Below are positions 44,783 through 53,146 of a stretch of DNA of 63,746 nucleotides, one piece after another; the stretch's first letter is position 1; the number at the start of each line of letters is the position of its first letter. Source of the DNA: Nostoc sp. FACHB-152 (lineage in GTDB: Bacteria; Cyanobacteriota; Cyanobacteriia; Cyanobacteriales; Nostocaceae); NCBI RefSeq assembly GCF_014697475.1, contig NZ_JACJRV010000036.1:1-63746 (forward strand). The letters run 5' to 3'. The notes beneath the pieces are model-generated. The model was not told the origin of the DNA and made no database searches. It was given only the letters and a program-made list of their open reading frames with translations. A program made the position numbers and the translations under genes.

Positions 44783-45127
44783 ATGTTAAATCAAAGCTGC
44801 CTAGAAGATTTAGGTTTGATCAAAGAACTTGACCAACAAGCTGCTGAAACAATTAGTGGCGGTGCCCAGGAGGTATTTACCATTAAAAACAAAACTAGCT
44901 ACAATATTACCTACGTTTTAGACGGTAGGTCATGGTTGCACAAACCTGATGAGACATGGATCTGGACTGCAACAAGTGGAGGAACCATTAGCTTTGACAA
45001 AGACGGTCGATCTGATTACAACGTAAACCAAGATTACGATTTGTCAGATGGGCGTATATATGAGTTTCAATATAACGAAGGTACTCCTGGCAATCCGTAT
45101 GATATCGAACTCTATTCCGTAGGCTAA
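44783..45127 (+). CDS. Double-glycine leader secreted protein A1
   Basis: A 114-residue precursor. Residues 1-27 form a double-glycine leader (LIKELDQQAAETISGG), and cleavage after Gly27 would release an 87-residue mature protein starting AQEVFTIKNKTSYN. The mature part is beta-rich with DETWIWTATSGGTISFDKDG and ends IELYSVG. It is not a short bacteriocin. An AAGGAG site precedes the ATG. It is almost identical to A2 at 46791, as are parts of the flanking DNA. The C39-peptidase exporter at 49081 is the likely processing and export machine. Role unknown; secreted effector, toxin or signalling protein are all possible. Confidence 0.82.
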   Translation: MLNQSCLEDLGLIKELDQQAAETISGGAQEVFTIKNKTSYNITYVLDGRSWLHKPDETWIWTATSGGTISFDKDGRSDYNVNQDYDLSDGRIYEFQYNEGTPGNPYDIELYSVG

Positions 45128-45212
45128 TGTGCAATTCTCAAGTGAATTTACGGATTTGAATTTTTAACTTTAGATTGTCCTGTCTAAGTTCAAATCAATA
45201 TCCAACAACTCG

Positions 45213-45246
45213 ATCTAGTCGGTTCAATTGACCCGACTAGATTTTC
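45213..45246 (+). terminator. Terminator after peptide A1
   Basis: A 10-bp stem ATCTAGTCGG / CCGACTAGAT with a loop of about 10 bases and a T run. The matching structure after A2 has an even longer stem. Confidence 0.8.
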
Positions 45247-45265
45247 TGTAAATAGCATTATTACT

Positions 45266-45540
45266 AAGTTTTATTACTTTAAACATAATAACTAGAAGCT
45301 ACTCAGGGCAATGATTTTGTGAATTTGCATAGGCAAAATAACAATTCTTGCATAGGGTCAAGTACATAAATCAAACAAGACCACTCCATTAACTCTGATG
45401 AAAGGGTTAAAACCCTAACGAGGTCAAACAAAGACTCTGAGTTGAATGTCATTAACTACAGTCTTATGTCGCTCTAGAGGCGATCGCCAAAACTGATTTT
45501 GACTAAAAACAGAGTCATTGTCCAGCCTACTCCAAATTAT
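45266..45540 (+). repeat. P cassette copy 2, upstream of peptide B1
   Basis: A second copy of the 5' cassette: the CATAGGGTCAAGTACATAAA core, an AGGGTTAAAACCCT hairpin (45403-45416) and a GAGGCGATCGCC end. It is nearly identical to copy 3 at 47271 although the genes downstream differ in type. Confidence 0.75.
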
Positions 45541-45578
45541 TAATTCTATAATTCGTAAACAAATTTTCAGGAAAGAAA

Positions 45579-45971
45579 ATGAACAACCAACTAGAACAAC
45601 TTTTGACCGAATTAACTCCAGAACAAGCAGCCACCCTAGAGGGAGGACTTTTCCTTCTTGTAGATGGTTTTCAAGCTATAAACGCTGGTGCAGACACCTT
45701 CAACGGAGACGACACCTATATTACAGTCAACGGTCAAAGGCTTGCGGGAGCCTATGATGGTGTAAGTACAGGGCAGTTTATCGCAGTTAACCGAGGCTTA
45801 GGGGTCAGTGATTTCGCAAATGTCGATCTTTTTGATGAAGATGACGGCTTCCTCAGCGGTAGTGACGACTATTTGGGCGGTTTTACCGTTACAGGAGTAA
45901 CAAACGGTCAGGCCGTAACGCGAGTGTCTGGAGGAGGTTCTACATATGATGTGTACTACAGAGCCTTCTGA
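45579..45971 (+). CDS. Double-glycine leader secreted protein B1
   Basis: A 130-residue precursor with a 23-residue leader (MNNQLEQLLTELTPEQAATLEGG minus its first residues is the conserved part), cut after Gly23. The 107-residue mature part is acidic and beta-rich: LFLLVDGFQAIN, then a VDLFDEDDGFLSGSDDYLGG block, which resembles the Asp-rich DxDxxxxDDxLG calcium loop of C2-like domains, and an SGGGSTYDVYYR end. It is about 80 percent identical to B2 at 48590. An alternative frame over the same DNA is a shadow. Export through the downstream C39 transporter is likely; calcium binding is an inference. Confidence 0.82.
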   Translation: MNNQLEQLLTELTPEQAATLEGGLFLLVDGFQAINAGADTFNGDDTYITVNGQRLAGAYDGVSTGQFIAVNRGLGVSDFANVDLFDEDDGFLSGSDDYLGGFTVTGVTNGQAVTRVSGGGSTYDVYYRAF

Positions 45972-46040
45972 TATATCCTGACCGGTTTTCACCTGAAATG
46001 ACGCTGAAAATTAAAGGTATTGTTAATTAAGAAATGATTC

Positions 46041-46192
46041 TTGTGGGGTAGGCATCCTGCCTGCCCTGGCAATTTCAGAGATGGGACGAAAAGCCCATCC
46101 CGCAAATATGCAACGCCAACGGCTCTATAGCAAGCAGCAGAAGGATTTTAACTAATTGAAATCGATGTCATCTTTACTACAGGAGAAAAACA
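46041..46192. repeat. Dispersed GGGTAGGCATCCTGCC-type repeat
   Basis: A roughly 60-bp GC-rich repeat (46046-46105) with internal inverted symmetry, of a kind scattered in Nostoc-type genomes, in the gap after B1. No gene until the fragment at 46236. Confidence 0.45.
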
Positions 46193-46235
46193 ATGTCCAA
46201 GATAGATAAAGCAATTTATACTTCTGACGAATAAA

Positions 46236-46373
46236 TGTTCTCGTCGTAAATACGGGGAAAAACTAGACTACCGTCATCTACCGGAGAAATATTTGTGTGA
46301 AAGTGATATTGAAGATGGCATTCAAACTGATATTTATCAGTTGAACCCTCGTAAATTGGCTAATATATTATGA
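46236..46373 (+). pseudogene. 3' fragment of an unidentified gene
   Basis: An open segment (CSRRKYGEKLDYRHLPEKYL, then CESDIEDGIQTDIYQLNPRK) ends in a stop at 46371. It has good coding character but no start; a short ATG frame (MSKIDKAIYTSDE) precedes it in another phase. Its last 11 codons recur at 48308, where they are joined to unrelated sequence. It marks the left edge of the Q cassette. Confidence 0.5.
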
Positions 46374-46594
46374 GAAGAAAGGAAAAATAGGAGCTTCAGA
46401 TTATACTCTGCCGAAGGTAACAAAAGAGGGAATATAGTTCAAGTTATACATTAGTTTTTCATCAAAAATTATGAGTTTTTATATGAGCTTTTAAAATAAT
46501 AATTATGCAAGAATTATTTTAGAGGCGGTCGCCACATCTGATTTCTGACTGGAAACAGAGTCATCGTCTATCCTGACTCCAAATCATCGATAGC
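46341..46594 (+). repeat. Q cassette copy 1, upstream of peptide A2
   Basis: A roughly 250-bp block starting TTGAACCCTCGTAAATTGGC and running through an AT-rich segment into the same 3' tail as the P cassettes (GAGGCGGTCGCC... to CTCCAAATCATCGAT). A second copy lies at 48308. A2 thus has a different 5' region from its near-twin A1. Confidence 0.7.
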
Positions 46595-46735
46595 AGAGAT
46601 TAGACTTTTTGCAAAAGTCGCTATTTGCGAGCTTTTCTTTGCGTCTTTGCGACGGCAGTCGCTCTATGTCGGGAAACCCGTCCACCGCGCTGCCTCGCCT
46701 TTGCGCGAGACAAAAAAATATTTATGCAAGAGGTC
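46595..46735. repeat. Inserted dispersed repeat in the A2 leader
   Basis: A GC-rich segment (46603-46733) splits the sequence that is continuous upstream of A1: AGCAGAGATTGACCGAATTG at 44719 matches 46595-46602 and then resumes at 46738. It contains TCGGGAAACCCGTCC, of the dispersed Nostoc repeat type. Confidence 0.55.
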
Positions 46736-46790
46736 TATTGACCGAATTGAAGGCTATTGATGTCATCTTAACGAAACAAGGAGAAAAATC

Positions 46791-47132
46791 ATGTTAAATC
46801 AAAGCTGCCTAGAAGATTTTGGTTTGATCAAAGAAATTGACCAACAAGCTGCTGAAACAATTAGTGGCGGCGCCCAGGAGGTGTTTACCATTAAAAACAA
46901 AACTAGCTACAATATTACCTACGTTTTAGACGGTAGGTCATGGCTGCACAAACCTGATGAGACATGGATCTGGACTGCAACAAGTGGAGGAACCATTAGC
47001 TTTGATAAAGACAGCCGAGCTGATTACAACGTAAACCAAGATTACGATTTGTCAGATGGGCGTATATATGAGTTTCAAGATAACCCTAGTCCTGGCAATC
47101 CATATGATCTCGAACTCTATTCCGTAGGCTAA
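46791..47132 (+). CDS. Double-glycine leader secreted protein A2
   Basis: A 113-residue near-duplicate of A1: same 27-residue leader with two substitutions, cleavage after Gly27, an 86-residue mature part identical except for a few residues near DKDSRADYN and the DNPSPGNPYDLEL tail. AAGGAG precedes the ATG. The DNA similarity continues through the terminator, so the duplication is recent. It sits behind a Q cassette plus an inserted repeat rather than a P cassette, so its expression may differ from A1. Exporter as for A1. Confidence 0.82.
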   Translation: MLNQSCLEDFGLIKEIDQQAAETISGGAQEVFTIKNKTSYNITYVLDGRSWLHKPDETWIWTATSGGTISFDKDSRADYNVNQDYDLSDGRIYEFQDNPSPGNPYDLELYSVG

Positions 47133-47217
47133 TGTGCAATTCTCAAGTGAATTTACGGATTTGAATTTTTAACTTTAGATTGTCCTGTCTAAGTTCAAAT
47201 CAATATCCAACAACTCG

Positions 47218-47250
47218 ATCTAGTCGGTTCAATTGAACCGACTAGATTTT
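47218..47250 (+). terminator. Terminator after peptide A2
   Basis: A perfect 13-bp stem (ATCTAGTCGGTTC / GAACCGACTAGAT) with a four-base AATT loop, followed by TTTT. It corresponds to the terminator after A1. Confidence 0.85.
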
Positions 47251-47270
47251 CTGTAAATAGCATTTTTATT

Positions 47271-47552
47271 AAGTTTTATTACTTCAAACATAATAGCTAG
47301 AAGCTACTCAGGGCAATGATTTTGTGAATTTGAATAGGCAAAATAACAATTCTTGCCTAGGGTCAAGTGCATAAATCAAACAAGACCACTCCATTAACTC
47401 TGATGAAAGGGTTAAAACCCTAACGAGGTCAAACAAAGACTCTGAATTCAATGTCATTAACTACAGTCTTATGTCGCTCTAGAGGCGATCGCCAAAACTA
47501 ATTTCTGACTAGCAACAGAGTCACTGCCTATCCTAACTCCAAATCATCGATT
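47271..47552 (+). repeat. P cassette copy 3, upstream of peptide C
   Basis: Nearly identical to copy 2, including the AGGGTTAAAACCCT hairpin and GAGGCGATCGCC, ending CTCCAAATCATCGAT just before the leader of peptide C. Confidence 0.75.
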
Positions 47553-47582
47553 TTGTAGTTTGTATTTCAGGAAGGAAAGAAG

Positions 47583-47966
47583 ATGAAAAACCACCAACTA
47601 GAACAACTGTTGACCGAATTAACTTCCCAACAAGCAGCCACCGTAGAGGGAGGAGCTAGATTTACATTATTATCCGTTGATGCTGTAAACCCTGGCCCCG
47701 AAAACGATCCCCGCGTTCAGTTCGCCGGGATAACTCTTTTCTCAAGGGAGAACATGACAGCGGGACAGACTGCCGTAGTTAACAGAAGTAGGGTATTTTC
47801 GAGTAAATCACTTCTTCGACTTTTGGATATGGATGATCCTGCTGGACTGGCAGGCGATGATCTTCTAGGTGAGAGACAAATTTCAACATTACCAACGCCA
47901 GGATCTTCTGTAGCTTGGGCTAACGTAAATGGTTACACAATAAGATATAGAGTCACAGCAACATAG
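47583..47966 (+). CDS. Double-glycine leader secreted protein C
   Basis: A 127-residue precursor. The 24-residue leader (LEQLLTELTSQQAATVEGG) is plainly the B-type leader. The 103-residue mature part is only distantly related to B, with LLSVDAVNPGPENDP, an Asp-rich LLDMDDPAGLAGDDLLG block and a YTIRYRV end. It appears to share the B fold with a diverged surface. A GGAAGG ribosome site precedes the ATG. Same likely exporter. This is the only single-copy type in the array. Confidence 0.8.
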   Translation: MKNHQLEQLLTELTSQQAATVEGGARFTLLSVDAVNPGPENDPRVQFAGITLFSRENMTAGQTAVVNRSRVFSSKSLLRLLDMDDPAGLAGDDLLGERQISTLPTPGSSVAWANVNGYTIRYRVTAT

Positions 47967-48044
47967 ACGAGCTAGAACTGGCGTAATCACCGCCCAAACT
48001 CCAAGTCATGGGCGGTGAATGTGAATCTAATTACTCATTAAGGT

Positions 48045-48311
48045 ATGTATTTTTACCAAACTGCTGTGACTAATGCTGCTAATCTTGCATTCTTTATGGT
48101 CAATTTATCCCATCATCTTCTGGCTGATTTCCGTAAACATAATCCTGGTTCTGGCATTATTGATCTGAAAGCTTATTACCGTGGTTTTCGATATGTTCAT
48201 GAAATGTTAAAAATACTGCCTCAAAAGCCTGAGCCTATTTTATTAGCCCAAATTTTTGCCAAGCTCACTTCTTTCTTTGGGACGTATTCATCCCCTTTTC
48301 ACAGGTGTTGA
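48045..48311 (+). CDS. Hypothetical protein, probably a remnant
   Basis: An 88-codon frame with a helical, hydrophobic start (TNAANLAFFMVNLSHHLLADF) and a basic middle (KAYYRGFRYVHEMLKILPQKP). Its end runs straight into the Q cassette at 48308, so the C-terminus is probably artificial. I cannot name it. The start has no clear ribosome site. It may be a displaced gene fragment trapped during cassette duplication. Confidence 0.4.
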   Translation: MYFYQTAVTNAANLAFFMVNLSHHLLADFRKHNPGSGIIDLKAYYRGFRYVHEMLKILPQKPEPILLAQIFAKLTSFFGTYSSPFHRC

Positions 48312-48560
48312 ACCCTCGTAAATTGGCTAATGTATTATGATAAGAAAGGAAAAATAGGAGCTTCAGATTATACTCTGCCGAAGGTGACAAAAGAGGGAAT
48401 ATAGTTCAAGTTATACATTAGTTTTTCATCAAAAATTATGAGTTTTTATATGAACTTTTAAAATAATAATTATGCAAGAATTATTTTAGAGGCGATCGCA
48501 AAAAATAATTTCTGACTGGCAACAAATTCACTGCCTATCCTAACTCCAAATCATCGATTT
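48308..48560 (+). repeat. Q cassette copy 2, upstream of peptide B2
   Basis: Over 90 percent identical to copy 1 by eye from TTGAACCCTCGTAAATTGGC to GAGGCGATCGC, then the shared tail ending CTCCAAATCATCGAT. Its left edge abuts unrelated sequence compared with copy 1, which defines the cassette boundary. Confidence 0.7.
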
Positions 48561-48589
48561 TGTAGTTTCTATTTCAGTAAAAAAAGAAG

Positions 48590-48976
48590 ATGAACAACCA
48601 ACTAGAACAACTGTTGACCGAATTAACCCCACAACAAGCAGCCACCCTAGAGGGAGGATTTTTCCTTCTGGTGGATGGTTTTCTAGCCATAAACGCTGGT
48701 GCAGACAACGACAGCGGAGACGACCCCTATATTACACTCAACGGTCAAAGCCTTGCGGGAGCCGGTGATGTAGGTACAGGGCAGTATGTCGCAGTTAACC
48801 TAGGTTTAGAGGTCGGTAATTTCGCAAAGGTCGATCTTTTTGATGACGACGACTTCTTCAACGGTGGTGACGACTATTTAGGTGGTTTTACCGTTCCAGG
48901 AGCAATATACGGTCAGGGCGTAACGCGAGTGTCTGGAGGAGGTTCTACATATGATGTGTACTACAGAACCCTCTAA
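48590..48976 (+). CDS. Double-glycine leader secreted protein B2
   Basis: A 128-residue paralog of B1 with the same 23-residue leader ending LEGG and a 105-residue mature part. The Asp-rich block reads VDLFDDDDFFNGGDDYLGG, and the SGGGSTYDVYYR end is unchanged. Substitutions concentrate in surface-like loops (AGADNDSGDDP, AGAGDVG), as expected if the proteins diversify against a partner. A weak AAAAAGAAG precedes the ATG. It is the last peptide before the exporter, 104 bp upstream of it. Confidence 0.82.
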   Translation: MNNQLEQLLTELTPQQAATLEGGFFLLVDGFLAINAGADNDSGDDPYITLNGQSLAGAGDVGTGQYVAVNLGLEVGNFAKVDLFDDDDFFNGGDDYLGGFTVPGAIYGQGVTRVSGGGSTYDVYYRTL

Positions 48977-49080
48977 TATATACTGCCCGGTTTTCACCTG
49001 AAATAACGCTGAAAATTAAAGTTTTATAAGTCGGGGTGAAAAGCCTCGACCTTCTTTCTTGGCTACTAAAAAGCTGGAAT

Positions 49081-51288
49081 ATGAAATACGAAAGTGTCCT
49101 ACAACATAGTGAAGAAGACTGCGGTGCAGCGTGTCTAGCCACCATTGCGAAACACTACGGACGCACATTTACCCTCAACCGCGTTCGGGAAGCCGTAGGT
49201 ACAGGGTCAAGAGGGACATCCCTTTTGGGTTTAAGTCGGGGTGCAGAAACTCTCGGATTCAATACCCGTCAAGTCAAAGCCAGCCCACAATTACTCGATT
49301 CTTTGCACTTAGCTCCTTTACCAGCGATTATCCATTGGAAAGGGAACCATTGGGTAGTTTTATACGGACAAAACCGGAATAAATACGTAATTGCCGACCC
49401 TGGTGTAGGTATCCGTCATCTGACTCGTCAGGAATTAATGGCGGGTTGGGGTAATGGTGTCATGCTGCTGCTGACTCCTGATGATGGTCGCTTTTATGAA
49501 CAAGAGTCAGATAAAATTGGTGGTCTTGGACGTTATATCCAACGGGTTTGGCCTTATCGTTCTATTCTCGCCCAAGCGATCGCCATTAACATTGGCATTG
49601 GACTGCTTTCTTTGGCAACTCCATTTATGATGCAACTACTAACCGATGATGTGTTAGTACGAGGAGATACTCAACTACTCACCACTGTGGCAATTGGCGT
49701 TATCGCCATGAACCTAATCAGAAGTGCCATTGGCTTAGTCCAATCTCACCTCATCGGTCACTTTGGTCAAAGATTGCAATTAGGGTTAATTTTAGAATAC
49801 GGGCGAAAACTCTTACATTTACCCCTGTCATACTTTGAAGGCAGAAGAAGTGGGGAAGTAGTCAGCCGTATTGCTGATGTGAACGCCATCAATACTCTAG
49901 TTTCGCAAATCGTTTTGGGCTTACCTAGCCAATTCTTTATTGCTGTAGCATCGTTGAGCTTTATGCTCATTTACAGCGTACAATTAACACTCGCTTCCAT
50001 TGCCGCTTTTATGATCGTCACGGCTGTTAACTTGTTATTCCTCCCAGCAATGCGTCGCAAAACCCGCAACATGATTGTCTTGGGGACGGAAAATCAAGGC
50101 TTTTTAGTAGAAACCTTTCGCGGTGTTCAAGTCTTAAAAACTACCCAAGCAACTCCCCAAGCTTGGCAAGAGTATCAAGGCAATTATGGTCGTCTGGCTA
50201 ATCTCGGCTGGAGCATGATGAAGCTGGGGCTGTACAGCAGTACAGTAACCGGCATCTTTTCTATGTTCATTAATATTGGCATCCTCTGGTTAGGCAGTTA
50301 TTTAGTCATTAATCAAACATTAAGTATTGGGCAATTAATGGCGTATAACGGCATGAGTGGTAATTTTTTGGGCTTTTTGGGTGCTGCTATTGGGTTAATT
50401 GATGAATTTATCACTGCTCAAATTGTGATTCAACGCCTCACAGAAGTGATTGATGCTACCCCAGAAGATGAGAATGACTTTAAAAAACCTTGGGCAGAAA
50501 TTCCGGGTAATGCAGATATTACCTGTACTCAACTCAACTTTTATCACGCAGGTAGAGTTGACTTGTTGCAAGATTTTTCTTTAACTATTTCTGGTGGTCA
50601 AGTAATTGCGCTGATTGGTAAATCTGGATGTGGGAAAAGTACCCTGGCTAAGTTAATTACTGGTTTATATCAGGTGCAGTCAGGTAATATTCGCTATGGA
50701 GATTATAACCAACAAGACCTGTCTTTAGAGTGTTTGCGGCAACAGGTTATACTTGTACCTCAAGAACCCCATTTTTGGAGCCGTTCGATTATTGACAATT
50801 TCCGTTTTAGTTATCCTGATATTAGTTTTGAAGATATTGTTAAGGCTTGTAAAATTGCTGGCGCAGATGAATTTATCAGTAAATTACCAGATAAATATCA
50901 AACTGTTTTAGGTGAATTTGGTGCAAATCTTTCTGGTGGGCAAAGGCAGAGATTAGCGATAGCCAGAGCCATCGTTACTGACCCACCTATTTTAATTTTA
51001 GATGAATCAACAGGCGCGCTTGACCCAGTGAGTGAAGCACAAGTTTTAGATAAATTACTGTACTACCGTCGAGGTAAAACAACGATTTTAATCAGTCACC
51101 GTCCAAAGGTTATTCAACGTGCAGATTGGATTGTCTTGCTAGACCAAGGACAGTTAAAAATTCAAGGTAGACCAGAAGATTTACGGCAAATGCCAGGTGA
51201 ACATTTAGACTTTTTAGATGACTTTGTTTCACTCCCGAAAGAAAGAACGATCGCACCTTCTCTTGCTTCTACAAATGGTAAGCATTAA
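49081..51288 (+). CDS. C39-peptidase-containing ABC exporter (PCAT) for double-glycine precursors
   Basis: The ATG at 49081 gives 735 residues; the upstream extension lacks similarity. Residues 1-140 are a peptidase C39 domain with Cys14 (EEDCGAACL), His in GNHWVVLYG and Asp in VIADPGVG, so it is catalytically complete and cleaves after Gly-Gly leaders. About 170-460 hold six membrane segments, and 500-720 the ATPase with Walker A GKSGCGKST, signature LSGGQRQRLA and Walker B ILILDEST. It trims and exports leader peptides, most likely the A, B and C proteins just upstream. HlyD follows 19 bp downstream; an outer-membrane TolC must be elsewhere. Confidence 0.93.
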   Translation: MKYESVLQHSEEDCGAACLATIAKHYGRTFTLNRVREAVGTGSRGTSLLGLSRGAETLGFNTRQVKASPQLLDSLHLAPLPAIIHWKGNHWVVLYGQNRNKYVIADPGVGIRHLTRQELMAGWGNGVMLLLTPDDGRFYEQESDKIGGLGRYIQRVWPYRSILAQAIAINIGIGLLSLATPFMMQLLTDDVLVRGDTQLLTTVAIGVIAMNLIRSAIGLVQSHLIGHFGQRLQLGLILEYGRKLLHLPLSYFEGRRSGEVVSRIADVNAINTLVSQIVLGLPSQFFIAVASLSFMLIYSVQLTLASIAAFMIVTAVNLLFLPAMRRKTRNMIVLGTENQGFLVETFRGVQVLKTTQATPQAWQEYQGNYGRLANLGWSMMKLGLYSSTVTGIFSMFINIGILWLGSYLVINQTLSIGQLMAYNGMSGNFLGFLGAAIGLIDEFITAQIVIQRLTEVIDATPEDENDFKKPWAEIPGNADITCTQLNFYHAGRVDLLQDFSLTISGGQVIALIGKSGCGKSTLAKLITGLYQVQSGNIRYGDYNQQDLSLECLRQQVILVPQEPHFWSRSIIDNFRFSYPDISFEDIVKACKIAGADEFISKLPDKYQTVLGEFGANLSGGQRQRLAIARAIVTDPPILILDESTGALDPVSEAQVLDKLLYYRRGKTTILISHRPKVIQRADWIVLLDQGQLKIQGRPEDLRQMPGEHLDFLDDFVSLPKERTIAPSLASTNGKH

Positions 51289-51307
51289 TAATTGAGTCAT
51301 CATCATT

Positions 51308-52813
51308 ATGGTTAGCAAGATAGATTTCCTCCCTCCATTACAAACAAACGAATTTATTCCACCTATTACTCGCTGGACAACATGGGGCGGAATATTTATT
51401 CTGGGCGTTCTTAGTTTAGCGATCCCTGTGGCGGCTGTGGCTAAATATAAAGTAACAGTTAAGGGACAGGCGGTTGTGCGTCCGACTGGTGAATTACGGA
51501 TTGTACAAGCAGCAACCGAAGGTCAGGTAATGCAGATTTATGTCAAAGAAAATCAAGAAGTCAAAAAAGGCGATACTGTTGCTACTATTGATGACTCCCG
51601 CCTGCAAACTAAAAAAAGCCAACTGCAAACTAATATCCAGCAAGCTAAATTGCAATTAGTGCAAATCAACGCTCAAATTCATGCACTTAATAGTCAAATT
51701 AACGCCGAAAATGACCGCATCAACCGCACGATCGCATCTGCTCAAGCCGGATTGAGTGGACGAGAGCGGGAATATCAAGACAAAAAAATTACAACTGTTT
51801 CTGAACTCCAAGAAGCTGATGCCAATATTAAAATGGCGAACAAAGAATTACAGGCGGGGATAGCACAGTTAAAATCAACACAAGCGAATCTCCGAGCTAG
51901 TCAAGCGGCTTGGGGTGCAGCAAAGTCCAAACAAAAACGCTATCAGAGTGTAGCCACACAAGGTGCGCTATCTCAAGATCAACTAGAAGAGGCTGTAGCT
52001 ATTGCTCAACAACAAGAACAAGCAGTAGCCGTGCAAACAGCCGCAGTTGAGGTTCAAAAACAAACTATTGAGCGACTGCAACAAGCAGTGGCCGCTGCTG
52101 TAGCCAAAAGACAAAGAGCGATCGCCGCTCTCAACCCTAGTAATGCTGAAGTAGCAATAGCGACTGAGCGTATTGCTCAAGAAAAGGCCTCTGGAGAAAG
52201 TAGCAAAGCAACTTTAGAAAAAGAACGGCAAGCTCTAGTTAAGCAACGAATTGAAACAGAAAAACAACTAGAACGTGATACTAGCGACCTGGGGCAAATA
52301 GAACTCGACTTAAAACAAACTACTATTACTGCTACAACCGATGGCATAGTCTCTCAACTCAATTTACGCAACCCAGGTCAAACCGTACGTCCTGGAGAAG
52401 AAGTACTACAAATTGTGCCTCACTATGCACCTCAAGTTATTAAAGCTGCGATCGCATCAGAAGATAAGAATAAATTAAAAATTGGTCAAAAAGTGCAAAT
52501 GCGTGTGAGTGCTTGCCCTTATCCAGATTACGGTACTCTCAAGGGTCAAGTACAGGCAATTTCTCCCGATGCAATTACTCCGCAAAAAAATAGTAACAAT
52601 ACATCTGCGGCTAACACGAGTGCTAGATCGCAAGTAGCAACAACTGGTAGTTACTACGAAGTTACGATTGAGCCAGAAACACTCGTCTTAGGTAAAGGCA
52701 AAAATCAGTGTCACATTCAACTGGGAATGGAGGGGAGAGCAGATATTATTTCCCGTGAAGAGACTGTACTACAATTTTTTCTGAGGAAAGCTCGTCTAAT
52801 TGCCGATTTGTAA
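51308..52813 (+). CDS. HlyD-family periplasmic adaptor
   Basis: A 501-residue membrane-fusion protein. One N-terminal membrane segment (about 28-48) is followed by the first half of a lipoyl/barrel domain (VVRPTGELRIVQAATEGQVM). A very long Gln/Ala-rich coiled coil runs from about 100 to 330, then come the second lipoyl half (TDGIVSQLNLRNPGQTVRPGEEV) and a C-terminal beta-barrel. It links the inner-membrane exporter to an outer-membrane channel. It starts 19 bp after the PCAT gene, the usual operon pair. The unusually long coiled coil is common in cyanobacterial homologues. Confidence 0.92.
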   Translation: MVSKIDFLPPLQTNEFIPPITRWTTWGGIFILGVLSLAIPVAAVAKYKVTVKGQAVVRPTGELRIVQAATEGQVMQIYVKENQEVKKGDTVATIDDSRLQTKKSQLQTNIQQAKLQLVQINAQIHALNSQINAENDRINRTIASAQAGLSGREREYQDKKITTVSELQEADANIKMANKELQAGIAQLKSTQANLRASQAAWGAAKSKQKRYQSVATQGALSQDQLEEAVAIAQQQEQAVAVQTAAVEVQKQTIERLQQAVAAAVAKRQRAIAALNPSNAEVAIATERIAQEKASGESSKATLEKERQALVKQRIETEKQLERDTSDLGQIELDLKQTTITATTDGIVSQLNLRNPGQTVRPGEEVLQIVPHYAPQVIKAAIASEDKNKLKIGQKVQMRVSACPYPDYGTLKGQVQAISPDAITPQKNSNNTSAANTSARSQVATTGSYYEVTIEPETLVLGKGKNQCHIQLGMEGRADIISREETVLQFFLRKARLIADL

Positions 52814-53146
52814 GCCAACTAATATTTTGGTACTGACCAAATATAAAGTATGGATAGTATTTTTATTATTCTTTTAATTGTTTTAGTACTGACTGTAATT
52901 CCCCATTCTTCTTTAACTTTTTGCACTACCTACTTTAACTGTCTCGGCTGTTGTTTAGCCCACTCTCTATTTGACCTACCTTGGGAGACAAGGATTTTTT
53001 CGCCCACGTTAGCGTAGCGTCTCGTAGAGAGGGGCGAGGTTTTAAACATCGCTTCAGGGCTAATTTTTTTTCACTACACCCCACACCCGCCCCGTTCGCC
53101 TTGGTCTCCGCAGGAGAAGGGGCTTTATAAACAGTCAATTTCCTGA
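52814..53146. repeat. Intergenic region with dispersed repeats
   Basis: About 330 bp with two repeat types: a CGTTAGCGTAGCGTCTCGTA block near 53006 (related to 28110) and a CACTACACCCCACACCCGCC block near 53072 (related to 20855). No credible gene. Confidence 0.5.

Noticed and set aside
45518-45757. 79-codon + strand frame overlapping peptide B1
   Set aside because: Different frame over the B1 leader and mature start; B1 has the paralog, leader and ribosome site.
44438-48560. Regularly spaced direct repeats considered as a CRISPR or tandem-repeat array
   Set aside because: Units are 250-280 bp, each in front of a different peptide gene, with no short repeats or spacers; duplicated regulatory cassettes explain them better.
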